From assembly GCF_003349955.1 (NCBI RefSeq), contig NZ_QLKQ01000009.1, positions 1 through 64,000 on the forward strand: DNA of 64,000 bases, given 5' to 3'. Position 1 is the first letter of the stretch. The number at the start of each line of letters is the position of its first letter. This DNA is from Azospirillum brasilense (GTDB lineage: Bacteria; Pseudomonadota; Alphaproteobacteria; Azospirillales; Azospirillaceae). The position numbers and the translations under genes are program-made. Of the stretch, positions 36,564 through 45,373 are shown piece after piece. A model generated the notes under the pieces. That model saw only the letters and a list, made by a program, of their open reading frames with translations. It was not told the origin of the DNA and did no database searches.

Positions 36564-39542
36564 ATGTCCGACGCCCTGCTGCTCCTGGCCGCCACCGGCC
36601 TTCCGTTCGCCGGCGCGATCGTCGCCGGGATGCTGCCGACGCACGCGCGCAACACCGCGGCGTGGCTGGCCGGTGCGATCGCGACCGTCGGGCTGGGTCT
36701 GGTGTGGGCCGCCTACCCGACGGTGGCGGCGGGCGGGGTGATCCGTCATTCGATGGCCTGGATGCCGTCGCTCGGCCTCGACCTCACGCTGCGGATGGAC
36801 GGCTTCGCGTGGCTGTTCGCCGGGCTGGTGTTCGGGGTCGGCGCGCTCGTCGTGCTGTACGCGCGCTATTACATGTCGGCGGACGATCCGGTCCCGCGCT
36901 TCTTCGCGTTCCTGCTGGCCTTCATGGGGTCGATGACGGGGGTGGTGCTCTCCGGCAACCTGATCCAGCTCGCCTTCTTCTGGGAGCTGACCAGCCTCTT
37001 CTCCTTCCTGCTGATCGGCTACTGGCACCACACGGCGGCGGCCCGCGACGGCGCGCGCATGGCGCTGACCATCACCGCGACGGGCGGATTGTGCCTGTTC
37101 GCCGGTGTCCTGCTGCTCGGCCACATCGTCGGCAGCTACAACCTCGACGTCGTTCTGGCCTCGGGCGACAAGATCCGCGCGCACGCGCTCTACCTGCCGG
37201 CGCTGGTCCTCATCCTGATGGGCGCCCTGACCAAGAGCGCGCAGTTCCCGTTCCATTTCTGGCTGCCGCACGCCATGGCGGCGCCCACCCCCGTCTCGGC
37301 CTATCTGCATTCGGCGACCCTGGTGAAGGCCGGCGTCTTCCTGATGGCCCGGCTGTGGCCGGTGCTGGCGGGGACGGAGGCGTGGTTCTGGATCGTCGGC
37401 AGCGCCGGTCTGGCCACCCTGCTGATCGGCGCCTATGTGGCGATCTTCCAGAACGACCTGAAAGGACTTCTGGCCTATTCGACCATCAGCCATCTCGGGC
37501 TGATCACGCTGCTGCTCGGGCTCAACAGCGAACTCGCCATGGTCGCGGCGATCTTCCACATCCTCAACCACGCCGCCTTCAAGGCGTCGCTGTTCATGGC
37601 CGCCGGCATCATCGACCATGAGACGGGGACCCGCGACCTCCGGCGTCTGTCCGGCCTGAACCGCTTCATGCCCTTCACGACGCGGCTGGCGATGGTGGCC
37701 GCCGCCGCCATGGCCGGCGTGCCGCTGATGAACGGCTTCATCTCCAAGGAGATGTTCTTCGCCGAGACGCTGACGGCCCAGGCGTCGCTGCCGCTGCTGC
37801 TCCACATCCTGCCCTTCGCCGCGATGGTGGCGAGCGCCTTTGCCGTGGCCTATTCGCTGCGCTTCATCCACGGCGCCTTCTTCGGCCCCGACCCGGTCGA
37901 CCTGCCGCACCTGCCGCACGAGCCGCCGGCCTGGATGCGTCTTCCCGTCGAGATCCTGGCGCTGGCCTGCATCATCATCGGCCTGCTGCCCGCGGCCACC
38001 GTGGGGCCGTACCTGAACATGGCGGCCCACGCCGCGCTCGGCGCCGCGACGCCGGAATACAGCCTGGCGGTCTGGCACGGCTTCAACACGCCGCTGGTGA
38101 TGAGTCTGCTCGCCCTGGCGGCCGGCGTGACGCTCTACTTCCTGCTGCAGCCGCTGTTCCGGCGGAACATCGAAGGCCCGCCCTTCATCAGCCGCCTGGA
38201 AGGCCGTCGCATGTTCGAGCGGAGCATGGTCTTCCTGTCCTGGCGGCTCGCCCGGACGCTGGAGGGCCTGCTGGGCACCCGGCGCCTGCAGCCCCAGCTT
38301 CGTCTGGTCGTCTGCGTCGCCATCCTGGCCGCGGGCTGGGCGGTCTACCGGCGCGGGCTCGGTCCGGGCAATCTGGTGCCGCAGGGCATCGACCCCGTGC
38401 TCGCCCTGATCTGGGCGATCGGTGCGGCCTGCGCGCTCGGGGCCGCGTGGCAGGCCAAGTTCCACCGCCTCGCCGCGCTGATCCTGCTCGGCGGCACCGG
38501 TCTGGTCACCTGCGTCACCTTCGTCTGGTTCTCCGCCCCCGACCTCGCGCTGACCCAGCTGCTGGTCGAGATCGTCACCACGATCCTGCTGCTGCTCGGC
38601 CTGCGCTGGCTGCCCAAGCGGCTTCCCGGCACCGGCACGTCGGAGGTGATGCGGACGGGCCGCCGCCTGCGCGACCTCGCCATCGCCATCACCGCCGGGC
38701 TCGGGATGGCCGGGCTGGCCTTCGGCGTGATGACCCGCTTCCCGCCGGAAATCCTGGCGCAGCATTTCCTGGAGCGCGCCTACACCGAGGGCGGCGGCAC
38801 CAACGTCGTCAACGTGATCCTGGTCGATTTCCGCGGCTTCGACACGCTGGGCGAGATCGCCGTGCTGGGCGTGGTGGCGCTGACCGCCTACGCGCTGCTG
38901 CGCCGCTTCCGCCCCGCCCCCGACAGCGTGGACGTGCCGGAGCAGCAGCGCGACCAGAGCGCCTACGACATCGCCCGGCCCGAGCGGCGGGAGGGCGACA
39001 CGGTGGCCGACTGGCTGCTGATCCCCTCGGTGATCGCGCGCCTGCTCTTCCCGGTGGTCGGCATGGTCGCGCTGTTCCTTCTGCTGCGCGGCCACGACCT
39101 GCCCGGCGGCGGCTTCGCCGCGGGGCTGATGGGGTCGATCGCCATGATCCTGCAATACATGCTGGGCGGCACACAGTGGGTGGAGGCGCGGCTGCGCGTG
39201 CTGCCGCTGCGCTGGATGGGCCTCGGGTTGCTGCTGGCCGCCGGCACGGGCCTGGGCGCCCTGCTGTTCGGGCGGCCCTTCCTGACCACCTACTTCGCCT
39301 ACGCGAACCTTCCGCTCATCGGCGAGATTCCGACGGCCAGCGCGCTGCTGTTCGACATCGGCGTGTTCGCGCTGGTCATCGGCGCCACCATGCTGACCCT
39401 GATCGCGCTGGCCCGCCAGTCGGTCCGCGGCCATCGCGCCGCGGCACCCCGCGCCCCGGCGGCGAGCGTCCCCGCGGCGCCCGCTCCGGTCGCGACCGCT
39501 GCCCCGACCGGCGCCCCGACCGCCGCAACCGGAGACGATTGA
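36564..39542 (+). CDS. mrpA: Mrp Na+/H+ antiporter fused MrpA-MrpB subunit
   Basis: A 992-residue multi-span protein related to complex I subunits. The N-terminal half (to about 480) is the NuoL-like MrpA core, including ITSLFSF-like, LTKSAQFPFHFWLPHAMAAP and HILNHAAFKASLFM segments. After the MrpA extension (about 590-800), the C-terminal 170 residues (from WLLIPSVIARLLFPVVG) are an MrpB domain, including HDLPGGGFAAGLM. Such AB fusions occur in group 2 Mrp systems. The ATG at 36564 is chosen; its ribosome-binding site is weak. The tail is Pro/Ala-rich. mrpC starts in its stop codon. Confidence 0.94.
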   Translation: MSDALLLLAATGLPFAGAIVAGMLPTHARNTAAWLAGAIATVGLGLVWAAYPTVAAGGVIRHSMAWMPSLGLDLTLRMDGFAWLFAGLVFGVGALVVLYARYYMSADDPVPRFFAFLLAFMGSMTGVVLSGNLIQLAFFWELTSLFSFLLIGYWHHTAAARDGARMALTITATGGLCLFAGVLLLGHIVGSYNLDVVLASGDKIRAHALYLPALVLILMGALTKSAQFPFHFWLPHAMAAPTPVSAYLHSATLVKAGVFLMARLWPVLAGTEAWFWIVGSAGLATLLIGAYVAIFQNDLKGLLAYSTISHLGLITLLLGLNSELAMVAAIFHILNHAAFKASLFMAAGIIDHETGTRDLRRLSGLNRFMPFTTRLAMVAAAAMAGVPLMNGFISKEMFFAETLTAQASLPLLLHILPFAAMVASAFAVAYSLRFIHGAFFGPDPVDLPHLPHEPPAWMRLPVEILALACIIIGLLPAATVGPYLNMAAHAALGAATPEYSLAVWHGFNTPLVMSLLALAAGVTLYFLLQPLFRRNIEGPPFISRLEGRRMFERSMVFLSWRLARTLEGLLGTRRLQPQLRLVVCVAILAAGWAVYRRGLGPGNLVPQGIDPVLALIWAIGAACALGAAWQAKFHRLAALILLGGTGLVTCVTFVWFSAPDLALTQLLVEIVTTILLLLGLRWLPKRLPGTGTSEVMRTGRRLRDLAIAITAGLGMAGLAFGVMTRFPPEILAQHFLERAYTEGGGTNVVNVILVDFRGFDTLGEIAVLGVVALTAYALLRRFRPAPDSVDVPEQQRDQSAYDIARPERREGDTVADWLLIPSVIARLLFPVVGMVALFLLLRGHDLPGGGFAAGLMGSIAMILQYMLGGTQWVEARLRVLPLRWMGLGLLLAAGTGLGALLFGRPFLTTYFAYANLPLIGEIPTASALLFDIGVFALVIGATMLTLIALARQSVRGHRAAAPRAPAASVPAAPAPVATAAPTGAPTAATGDD

Positions 39543-39886
39543 TGGAACTTATCCTCGCCCTCGGGATCGGGGTGCTGACGGGCTCCGGCGTCTGGCTGCT
39601 GCTGCGTCCCCGCACCTTCCAGGTCATCATCGGCCTGTCGCTGCTCTCCTACGCCGTCAACCTCTTCATCTTCTCGACCGGCGGCCTGCGCACGGGGGCG
39701 GCCCCGGTGCTGGAGCGCGGCATGGCCGGCAGCCTCGCCACCCACGCCGACCCGGTGCCGCAGGCCCTGGTCCTCACGGCCATCGTCATCAGCTTCGCGA
39801 CGACGGCGCTGTTTCTCGTCCTGCTCCTCGCCGCGCGGGGCCTGACGGGAACCGACCATGTGGACGGCAAGGAGAAGTCCCGGTGA
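39542..39886 (+). CDS. mrpC: Mrp Na+/H+ antiporter subunit C
   Basis: A 114-residue, three-helix membrane protein of the NuoK type (MELILALGIGVLTGSG, then VIIGLSLLSYAVNLFIF, then VLTAIVISFATTAL). The ATG shares bases with the mrpA stop (TGATG), and its end overlaps mrpD by four bases. It works only as part of the complete Mrp complex. Confidence 0.94.
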   Translation: MELILALGIGVLTGSGVWLLLRPRTFQVIIGLSLLSYAVNLFIFSTGGLRTGAAPVLERGMAGSLATHADPVPQALVLTAIVISFATTALFLVLLLAARGLTGTDHVDGKEKSR

Positions 39887-41529
39887 ACGGGTGGCCAATG
39901 AGCGCTTGGATGAATCATCTGGTGATCGCGCCGATCATCATCCCGCTGCTGGTCGGCGCGCTGTTGATGCTGATCGACGAGCGGCGGCGGGCGCTGAAGG
40001 CCACGCTCGGCGTGGCGTCGGCGTCGGCGCTGCTGGCGCTGGCGGTGCTGCTGCTCTATCTGACGGACCACACCGCCACCGGGGCGGACGCCACCGTGCG
40101 CGTCTACCGGCTGGGCGACTGGCCGTCGCTGTTCGGCATCGTCCTGGTGCTCGACCGGCTGTCGGCGATGATGCTGGTGCTGACCGGCATCCTGGGGCTG
40201 TCCGCCCTGGTCTTCGCGCTGGCGCGCTGGCAGAAGGCGGGGGCGCATTTCCATTCGCTGTTCCAGTTCCAGCTGATGGGGCTGAACGGCGCCTTCCTGA
40301 CCGGCGACCTGTTCAACCTGTTCGTTTTCTTCGAGATCATGCTGGCCGCCTCCTACGGGCTGGCGCTGCACGGCTCCGGCCTCGCCCGCGTCCGCGCCGG
40401 GCTGCACTACATCGCCATCAACCTGGCGGCGTCCCTGCTCTTCCTGATCGGGGTGAGCATGATCTACGGCGTGTCCGGCACGCTGAACATGGCCGAGCTG
40501 GCCGTGCGCATCGCCGCGGTGGCGCCGGAGGACCGCGGGCTGCTGGAGGCCGGGGCGGCGATCCTCGGCGTCGCCTTCCTGATCAAGGCGGGCATGTGGC
40601 CGCTCGGCTTCTGGCTGCCGAACACCTACACCACGGTCGGCGCTCCGTCCGCCGCGATCATCTCGATCCTCAGCAAGGTCGGCATCTACGCCATCATCCG
40701 GATCTGGCTGCTGGTCTTCGGCGACAGCGCCGGGACCTCGGCCGGGTTCGGCGGGCACTGGCTGCTGATCGGCGGGGTCCTGACCATCGCCTTCGGCTCC
40801 ATCGCGGTGCTGGCGACGCAGAATCTGGCGCGGCTGGCCGGGGCCAGCGTGCTGGTCTCCTCCGGCACGCTGCTGGCCGCGGTCGGCGCCGGGCAGGTGG
40901 CGGTGACCGGCGGCGCGCTGTTCTACATGACCAGCTCCGTCCTGGCGATCGCCGGGCTGTTCCTGCTGATCGAGCTGGTGGAGCGCGGCCGCATGGTCGG
41001 CGCCGACGTGCTGGCGGTGACGCGCGAGGCCTTCGGCGAGGGCGAGGACGAGGAGTCGGACGACGACGACGCCATCGGCGTGTCGATCCCGGCGATCATG
41101 GCAATCCTCGGCATCGCCTTCATGGCCTGCGCGCTGCTGTTGGCGGGATTGCCGCCGCTGTCCGGCTTCCTCGCCAAGTTCGCCATCCTGGCGCCGATGC
41201 TGGCGCAGGGGGCGGAGGGGCTTCCCATCACCACCTGGGCGCTGATGGCGGCGCTGATCCTGTCCGGTCTGGCGACGGTGGTCGCGATGAGCCGCACCGG
41301 CATCGACGTCTTCTGGGCGTCGCCCGCCGGCGACCTGCCGCGCGTGCGCCTCGTGGAACTCGGGCCGGTGATGCTGTTGCTGGCGCTCTGCGTGGCGCTG
41401 ACCGTCCAGGCCGGTCCGGTGATGCGCTACATGGAGGACACCGCCCGCTCCCTGCACGGACCGGAGCGCTACGTCCAGGGGGTGATGACCACCGCGGCGC
41501 CGGGAACCGGCAAGGGGGCCGCGCCATGA
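39883..41529 (+). CDS. mrpD: Mrp Na+/H+ antiporter subunit D
   Basis: A 548-residue NuoM/N-like membrane subunit. Conserved features include FNLFVFFEIMLAASYGL with the membrane glutamate, FLIKAGMWPLGFWLPNTY, and LPPLSGFLAKFAIL. The GTG at 39883 is favoured by a GGAG at the right spacing and by overlap with mrpC; an ATG at 39898 is an alternative. A short acidic loop (DEESDDDD) between helices is notable. Confidence 0.94.
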   Translation: MNGWPMSAWMNHLVIAPIIIPLLVGALLMLIDERRRALKATLGVASASALLALAVLLLYLTDHTATGADATVRVYRLGDWPSLFGIVLVLDRLSAMMLVLTGILGLSALVFALARWQKAGAHFHSLFQFQLMGLNGAFLTGDLFNLFVFFEIMLAASYGLALHGSGLARVRAGLHYIAINLAASLLFLIGVSMIYGVSGTLNMAELAVRIAAVAPEDRGLLEAGAAILGVAFLIKAGMWPLGFWLPNTYTTVGAPSAAIISILSKVGIYAIIRIWLLVFGDSAGTSAGFGGHWLLIGGVLTIAFGSIAVLATQNLARLAGASVLVSSGTLLAAVGAGQVAVTGGALFYMTSSVLAIAGLFLLIELVERGRMVGADVLAVTREAFGEGEDEESDDDDAIGVSIPAIMAILGIAFMACALLLAGLPPLSGFLAKFAILAPMLAQGAEGLPITTWALMAALILSGLATVVAMSRTGIDVFWASPAGDLPRVRLVELGPVMLLLALCVALTVQAGPVMRYMEDTARSLHGPERYVQGVMTTAAPGTGKGAAP

Positions 41530-42014
41530 AGCGCTGGTGGCCGTACCCGCTGCTGACCGCCGCGCTCGTGGCGATGTGGCTGCTGCTGACCGAGAGCGTG
41601 GCGCTCGGCTCGATCCTGATGGGGACCATCCTGGCGACCGTCGCGCTCTGGGGCTTCCGGGCCCTCGACCCGCCGGGCGGACGGCTGAAGCGGCCGCGCG
41701 CCGCGTTCGCGCTCGCCGGGCTGGTGATGGCCGACGTCGCCCGCTCCAATCTCGCGGTCGCCAAGATCATCCTGAACCCGCGCAAGACGGAGCGGGTGTC
41801 CGGCTTCCTGCGCATCCCCCTCGACATGCGGGCGCCCTACGGTCTGGCGACTCTGGCCTGCATCATCACGGGGACGCCGGGAACGATCTGGGTGGAATAC
41901 AACTCCGCGAACAACAGCATCCTTCTCCACATCCTCGATCTGGTCGACGAGAAGACCTGGATCGACACCATCAAGGGACGGTACGAGAAGCGCCTGATGG
42001 AGATCTTCGAATGA
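41526..42014 (+). CDS. mrpE: Mrp Na+/H+ antiporter subunit E
   Basis: A 162-residue protein with two N-terminal membrane helices and a soluble C-terminal part with the family pattern ITGTPGTIWVEYN. Four-base overlaps link it to mrpD and mrpF. MrpE aids assembly and stability of the complex. Confidence 0.93.
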   Translation: MKRWWPYPLLTAALVAMWLLLTESVALGSILMGTILATVALWGFRALDPPGGRLKRPRAAFALAGLVMADVARSNLAVAKIILNPRKTERVSGFLRIPLDMRAPYGLATLACIITGTPGTIWVEYNSANNSILLHILDLVDEKTWIDTIKGRYEKRLMEIFE

Positions 42015-42292
42015 CCGCCACGCTGCTGCTCTGGTCGATCTTCCTGGCGCAGATCCTGCTGGTCGCCGCCATGGCCTGCGCGACCATCCGCGTGTTGCGT
42101 GGGCCGCGGGCGCAGGACCGGGTGCTGGGGCTCGACACGCTGTACGTCAACGCCACGATGCTGCTGCTGACCTTCGGCATCCGCACCGGCAGCACGCTCT
42201 ATTTCGAGGCGGCGCTGATCATCGCGCTGCTCGGCTTCGTCGCGACGGCGGCGCTGGCGAAGTTCCTCATGCGCGGAGAGGTGATCGAATGA
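42011..42292 (+). CDS. mrpF: Mrp Na+/H+ antiporter subunit F
   Basis: A 93-residue three-helix membrane protein with the conserved VLRGPRAQDRVLGLD loop. Start and end overlap mrpE and mrpG by four bases each. Confidence 0.93.
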   Translation: MTATLLLWSIFLAQILLVAAMACATIRVLRGPRAQDRVLGLDTLYVNATMLLLTFGIRTGSTLYFEAALIIALLGFVATAALAKFLMRGEVIE

Positions 42293-42690
42293 CGCATCTG
42301 GCCGACCTGCCGGTCTGGGCGGCGATCCCGGTGGCGCTTCTCCTCCTGCTCGGCGCCTCGCTGGCGCTGATCGGGTCCATCGGGTTCGTGCGGCTGCGCA
42401 GCTTCTACGAGCGCGTCCACGCCCCGACGCTGGGCACCACCATGGGCATCGGCTCCGTGCTGCTGGCCTCGATGCTGTGCTTCACCGTGCTGCAGTCGCG
42501 GCTGGTGCTGCACGAGATTCTGATCGCGATCTTCATGGTGGTGACCACGCCGATCACGCTGATGCTGCTCGCCCGCGCCGCCCTCTACCGCGACCGCAGC
42601 GAGGGCAGCGACGACGTGCCGGCGGCGCCGCCGGTCCCACCGGTTCAGACCGCCGCGCCGCCGGCCCCGGACGCCGCTCCGCCGGTGTAG
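42289..42690 (+). CDS. mrpG: Mrp Na+/H+ antiporter subunit G
   Basis: A 133-residue three-helix protein with GSIGFVRLRSFYERVHAPT, the MrpG signature, and a Pro/Ala-rich tail of about 30 residues. It is the last gene of the mrpA(B)CDEFG operon; all subunits of a group 2 Mrp antiporter are present. Confidence 0.93.
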   Translation: MTHLADLPVWAAIPVALLLLLGASLALIGSIGFVRLRSFYERVHAPTLGTTMGIGSVLLASMLCFTVLQSRLVLHEILIAIFMVVTTPITLMLLARAALYRDRSEGSDDVPAAPPVPPVQTAAPPAPDAAPPV

Positions 42691-42706
42691 GCCCGGCCTC
42701 GGCGCG

Positions 42707-42747
42707 TCAGGTCGCCTCGACCTTTCTTATTCAGGTCGCCTCGACCT
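42707..42747. repeat. 17-bp direct repeat at the end of the glyoxalase-like gene
   Basis: TCAGGTCGCCTCGACCT occurs at 42707-42723 and again at 42731-42747, separated by seven bases. The second copy contains the stop and last codons of the minus-strand gene, so the first is a duplication of its 3' end. Confidence 0.9.
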
Positions 42748-43153
42748 GGGCGAACATGCCGGAGTCGTCGGTGAAGCTCTTGAACTCCAGCCCGTTGCCC
42801 GAGGGATCGAGGATGAAGAAGGTCCCCTGTTCCGACGGCTTGCCGGGGTAGCGGATCTGCGGCTCCAGCAGGAAGGTCGCCCCGGCGGCCTCCAGCCGCT
42901 CCCTCAGCGCGTCCCACTCCGGGCGCGGCAGCACCGCCCCGAAATGATGCAGCGGCACCGCCTTGCCGTCGACCATGCTGGTCTCGGTCGAGCGTGGCTC
43001 GGACGAGCGGTGGGCGGAGATCTGGTTGCCGAAGAAGTCGAAATCGATCCACCGCTCGGTGGAGCGCCCTTCGCGGCAGCCCAGGACATCGACGTAGAAA
43101 CGGCGTGTTTCCTCGATGTCCCGGATGGGAAAGGCGAGATGGAACGCGAACAC
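42731..43153 (-). CDS. VOC/glyoxalase-family protein
   Basis: A 140-residue protein with two beta-alpha-beta-beta-beta modules. The start FAFHLAFPIRDIEETRRFY supplies the first metal-binding His, PLHHFGAVL the mid-chain histidine, and FILDPSGNGLEFKS the terminal Glu, the usual VOC pattern. The GTG at 43153 is preferred because AAAGGG lies just upstream. The substrate is unknown. The 11-G tract at 43228 lies about 75 bp upstream of its start. Confidence 0.85.
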   Translation of the reverse strand: MFAFHLAFPIRDIEETRRFYVDVLGCREGRSTERWIDFDFFGNQISAHRSSEPRSTETSMVDGKAVPLHHFGAVLPRPEWDALRERLEAAGATFLLEPQIRYPGKPSEQGTFFILDPSGNGLEFKSFTDDSGMFAQVEAT

Positions 43154-43227
43154 CGGCGCACCCTTTTGACGTTGGTTCGGGTGGCCAGGGTAGACCGCGC
43201 TCCGTGGCGCCAACAAACGAATTCAGC

Positions 43228-43238
43228 GGGGGGGGGGG
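43228..43238. repeat. Homopolymer of 11 G
   Basis: An uninterrupted run of 11 G between the porin 3' end and the glyoxalase-like gene's 5' side. Such runs are prone to slippage and to assembly error. It lies in the leader or promoter region of the minus-strand gene. Confidence 0.9.
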
Positions 43239-43251
43239 ATGGCGCGAAAAC

Positions 43252-43285
43252 GTTGCGGCCCCTGGAGCTTTCCACGGGCCGCAAC
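43252..43285 (-). terminator. Porin terminator hairpin
   Basis: GTTGCGGCCC at 43252-43261 pairs with GGGCCGCAAC at 43276-43285. On the minus strand it is followed by GTTTTCG. It begins 11 bases past the porin stop codon. Confidence 0.75.
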
Positions 43286-43296
43286 GGTCAGCGCGA

Positions 43297-44469
43297 TCAG
43301 AAGGCCAGACGGGTGTCGAGCATCACGATGTGCGCGCGGTCCTTCAGATCGCCGCCGTCGGGACGGCCCGCCTGCAGGGTGGACCGCACATAGTCGTACT
43401 CCAGCCCGGCGGTGAAGCCGGGGGCGACGGTCCAGGTGACGCCGCCCTGCCAGATGTCCGCCTTGCTCGGCGTGGACATGGTCGCGCTGTCGTTGCCCAG
43501 CGCCCGCAGGTAGTTGGCGGCGAACAGCAGCGGCCCGGCGCCGTACTGCGCGCCGAAGATCCAGTTCTGCTGCGCCCGCGTCTGGGCGAGTCCCTCGGCG
43601 TAGGCGCTGTCGCCGCTGTAGGCGTAGCTGGCGCCGACCTTCACCGGTCCATAGCCGACGTTGGCACCGACATGAACGGAGTTCAGGTCCTCGAAGGACT
43701 GGCTGACGACGCCGTCGGTCTGGCGCACCGCCTTGCCGGTCGCGTAGAAGGCGCTGCCCTCGATGCTGAGGTCGCCGACCGCGGTCTGGAAGGCGCCACC
43801 GACCTCGACCACGTCGCGGAAGGACAGCAGGTCGCCCAGCGCGTCGGTGGTGCGGCGGTTGACCGACGTGTTGGAGTCGCCGCTGCGCGGCATGTAGGAC
43901 ACCGCCACCGACAGACCGCCGAAGCTCGGCGTGATGTAGACCAGCTTGGTGCCGGTGTCGTAGGCGATCAGCGTGCGCAGGCTGGTGGCGGCCAGCGGCA
44001 GGGCGCCGAAGGTCGAGGAGCCGTTCAGGAACAGGATGCCGTTGCTGTCCGGGCTGCCGGCCACGCCCTCGACGTTCGGGCCGATCATCCCGTATTCGTC
44101 CGACAGGCCGTTGATGACGCCGGCCTGGATCGTGCCGAAGGCGCCGTTGGCGAAGAGGAAGGCGCGGTCGTTCTCGATGTTGCGGGTCGAGACGCTCGGA
44201 TCGCCGTTGCCCGCCACGATGCGCAGCCGCGCGCCGTAGGTCAGGCCGTTGTCGGCGGTGGCCGTCGGGGTGACGACCAGACGGTAGCGGTTGGCGAACT
44301 CGCGCGGGCGCAGACCCTCATCCTGGTCCTGGCGGATGTAGGCGCCCTGGAAATAGGCGTCGCCGCCGAGGATCAGGTCGAAGCTCGGCTCTGCCAGGGC
44401 CGGGGCCGACGTCAGGGCGGCGAAGGCGGTGCCGGCGAGAGCGGCGGCGCGAAGGGAGAAGGCGTTCAT
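43297..44469 (-). CDS. Outer-membrane porin
   Basis: A 390-residue protein with a signal peptide (cleavage expected after APALA, near residue 26). Repeating beta-strand patterns with alternating aromatic and small residues follow, ending in the Phe-terminated strand VMLDTRLAF needed for BAM recognition. It resembles general Gram-negative trimeric porins (Gram_porin type). The ATG at 44469 is used; an in-frame ATG at 44481 would add four residues. A hairpin terminator follows. The solute is unknown. Confidence 0.92.
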   Translation of the reverse strand: MNAFSLRAAALAGTAFAALTSAPALAEPSFDLILGGDAYFQGAYIRQDQDEGLRPREFANRYRLVVTPTATADNGLTYGARLRIVAGNGDPSVSTRNIENDRAFLFANGAFGTIQAGVINGLSDEYGMIGPNVEGVAGSPDSNGILFLNGSSTFGALPLAATSLRTLIAYDTGTKLVYITPSFGGLSVAVSYMPRSGDSNTSVNRRTTDALGDLLSFRDVVEVGGAFQTAVGDLSIEGSAFYATGKAVRQTDGVVSQSFEDLNSVHVGANVGYGPVKVGASYAYSGDSAYAEGLAQTRAQQNWIFGAQYGAGPLLFAANYLRALGNDSATMSTPSKADIWQGGVTWTVAPGFTAGLEYDYVRSTLQAGRPDGGDLKDRAHIVMLDTRLAF

Positions 44470-44518
44470 GGGCGTCGTCATTCCAGGGTCGAGGCTTGCG
44501 GGGGCGGTGTTTTGAAAT

Positions 44519-44638
44519 CCCCTCTCCCCTCCGGGGAGAGGGTCAGGGTGAGGGGGTTGCGCGTGTCGGACCGTTCGGCACAAGCGCACCCCCCTCACCC
44601 GGCGCCTTTGGCGCCACCCTCTCCCCAGGGGGGAGAGG
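44519..44638. repeat. Dispersed palindromic repeat, copy C, running into a coding region
   Basis: A 120-bp element with arms CCCCTCTCCCC/GGGGAGAGGG and core GGTGAGGGGGTTGCG opposite CGCACCCCCCTCACC. Its right side contains an extra GGCGCC-TTT-GGCGCC hairpin. It supplies the last 30 or so codons of the acyltransferase-like gene on the minus strand. Confidence 0.88.
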
Positions 44639-45373
44639 ATTCGTACAGAACCAGCGGCGGCCGAAGGCGGTGAGGTTGTCGTCCTGCAACCGGGCGAGGC
44701 AGAGGACTTCCACGCTGTCGGCCCAGCGCGGGTTGATGCGGCGGAACTGGGCGACCGCCGGGCTGTCCAGCTTGGCCTCGCTGATGGCGCGGGCTTCCTC
44801 GGTCAGGCCGTAGCCCTGCCACTGCCAGTCCACGGTGCCGGTGCCGGCGTCGTAGTACTGGGCGAAGCACTCCCGCCCGATGTGGTCGCGGAACGCCCGG
44901 TCGAGGGCGTCGGGCTCCGTGTCCAACTGCGGCGTGTGGCGGACGAACAGCATCGGCATGTAGCGGTAGGAGCGGTAGCCGACCGCGCTGTAGCTCCAGT
45001 ACCACAGCCGTCCCGACCGGTCGGCGCGGGTGCGGGCGACCATCTCGGCGACCATCGAGCGCACCAGCTCGTTCGATCCCCAGAAGCGGCGCTCCAGGAT
45101 GCAATGGGCGGTGTGGAAGGCGCCGACGGCGGCACCGCCGATCTCGATCTCCTGCCGGTAGACGGTGGCGAAGCCGACCAGCTCCCCGGTCCCGGCGTCC
45201 TCCTGCACCACGCAGTGGTCGAGGTCTTCCAGCTCCTCGTTGAAATAGTCCTCGCCGTAGCCTTCGAACCAGACGCTGAGCAGGGCGAACATCGCCGCCC
45301 GCCGCTCCGGCGTCAGGGCTGTCGGCGCGACGAAGCTGGTCCGCAGGGGAGGACGCGCCGCGGGCGTGGTCAT
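44543..45373 (-). CDS. Putative GNAT-like acyltransferase with repeat-derived C-terminus
   Basis: A 276-residue soluble protein. The N-terminal 150 residues have a pattern of strands and helices like an N-acyltransferase (CVVQEDAGTGELVGFATVY, then LVRSMVAEMVARTRADR), but I see no decisive acetyl-CoA motif. Tyr/Trp-rich segments (RLWYWSYSAVGYRSYRYM) are striking. Residues after FGRRWFCTN (about 245 on) are encoded by a dispersed repeat and are probably not native. The start overlaps the SET-domain gene stop (ATGA). It is the last gene of the long minus-strand block. Confidence 0.6.
   Translation of the reverse strand: MTTPAARPPLRTSFVAPTALTPERRAAMFALLSVWFEGYGEDYFNEELEDLDHCVVQEDAGTGELVGFATVYRQEIEIGGAAVGAFHTAHCILERRFWGSNELVRSMVAEMVARTRADRSGRLWYWSYSAVGYRSYRYMPMLFVRHTPQLDTEPDALDRAFRDHIGRECFAQYYDAGTGTVDWQWQGYGLTEEARAISEAKLDSPAVAQFRRINPRWADSVEVLCLARLQDDNLTAFGRRWFCTNPLPPGERVAPKAPGEGGALVPNGPTRATPSP

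Noticed and set aside
36555..39434. A minus-strand open frame of 959 codons opposite mrpA
   Set aside because: It is composed mostly of Arg, Gly, Gln and His in shadow pattern; the plus strand has a clear MrpA-MrpB protein.
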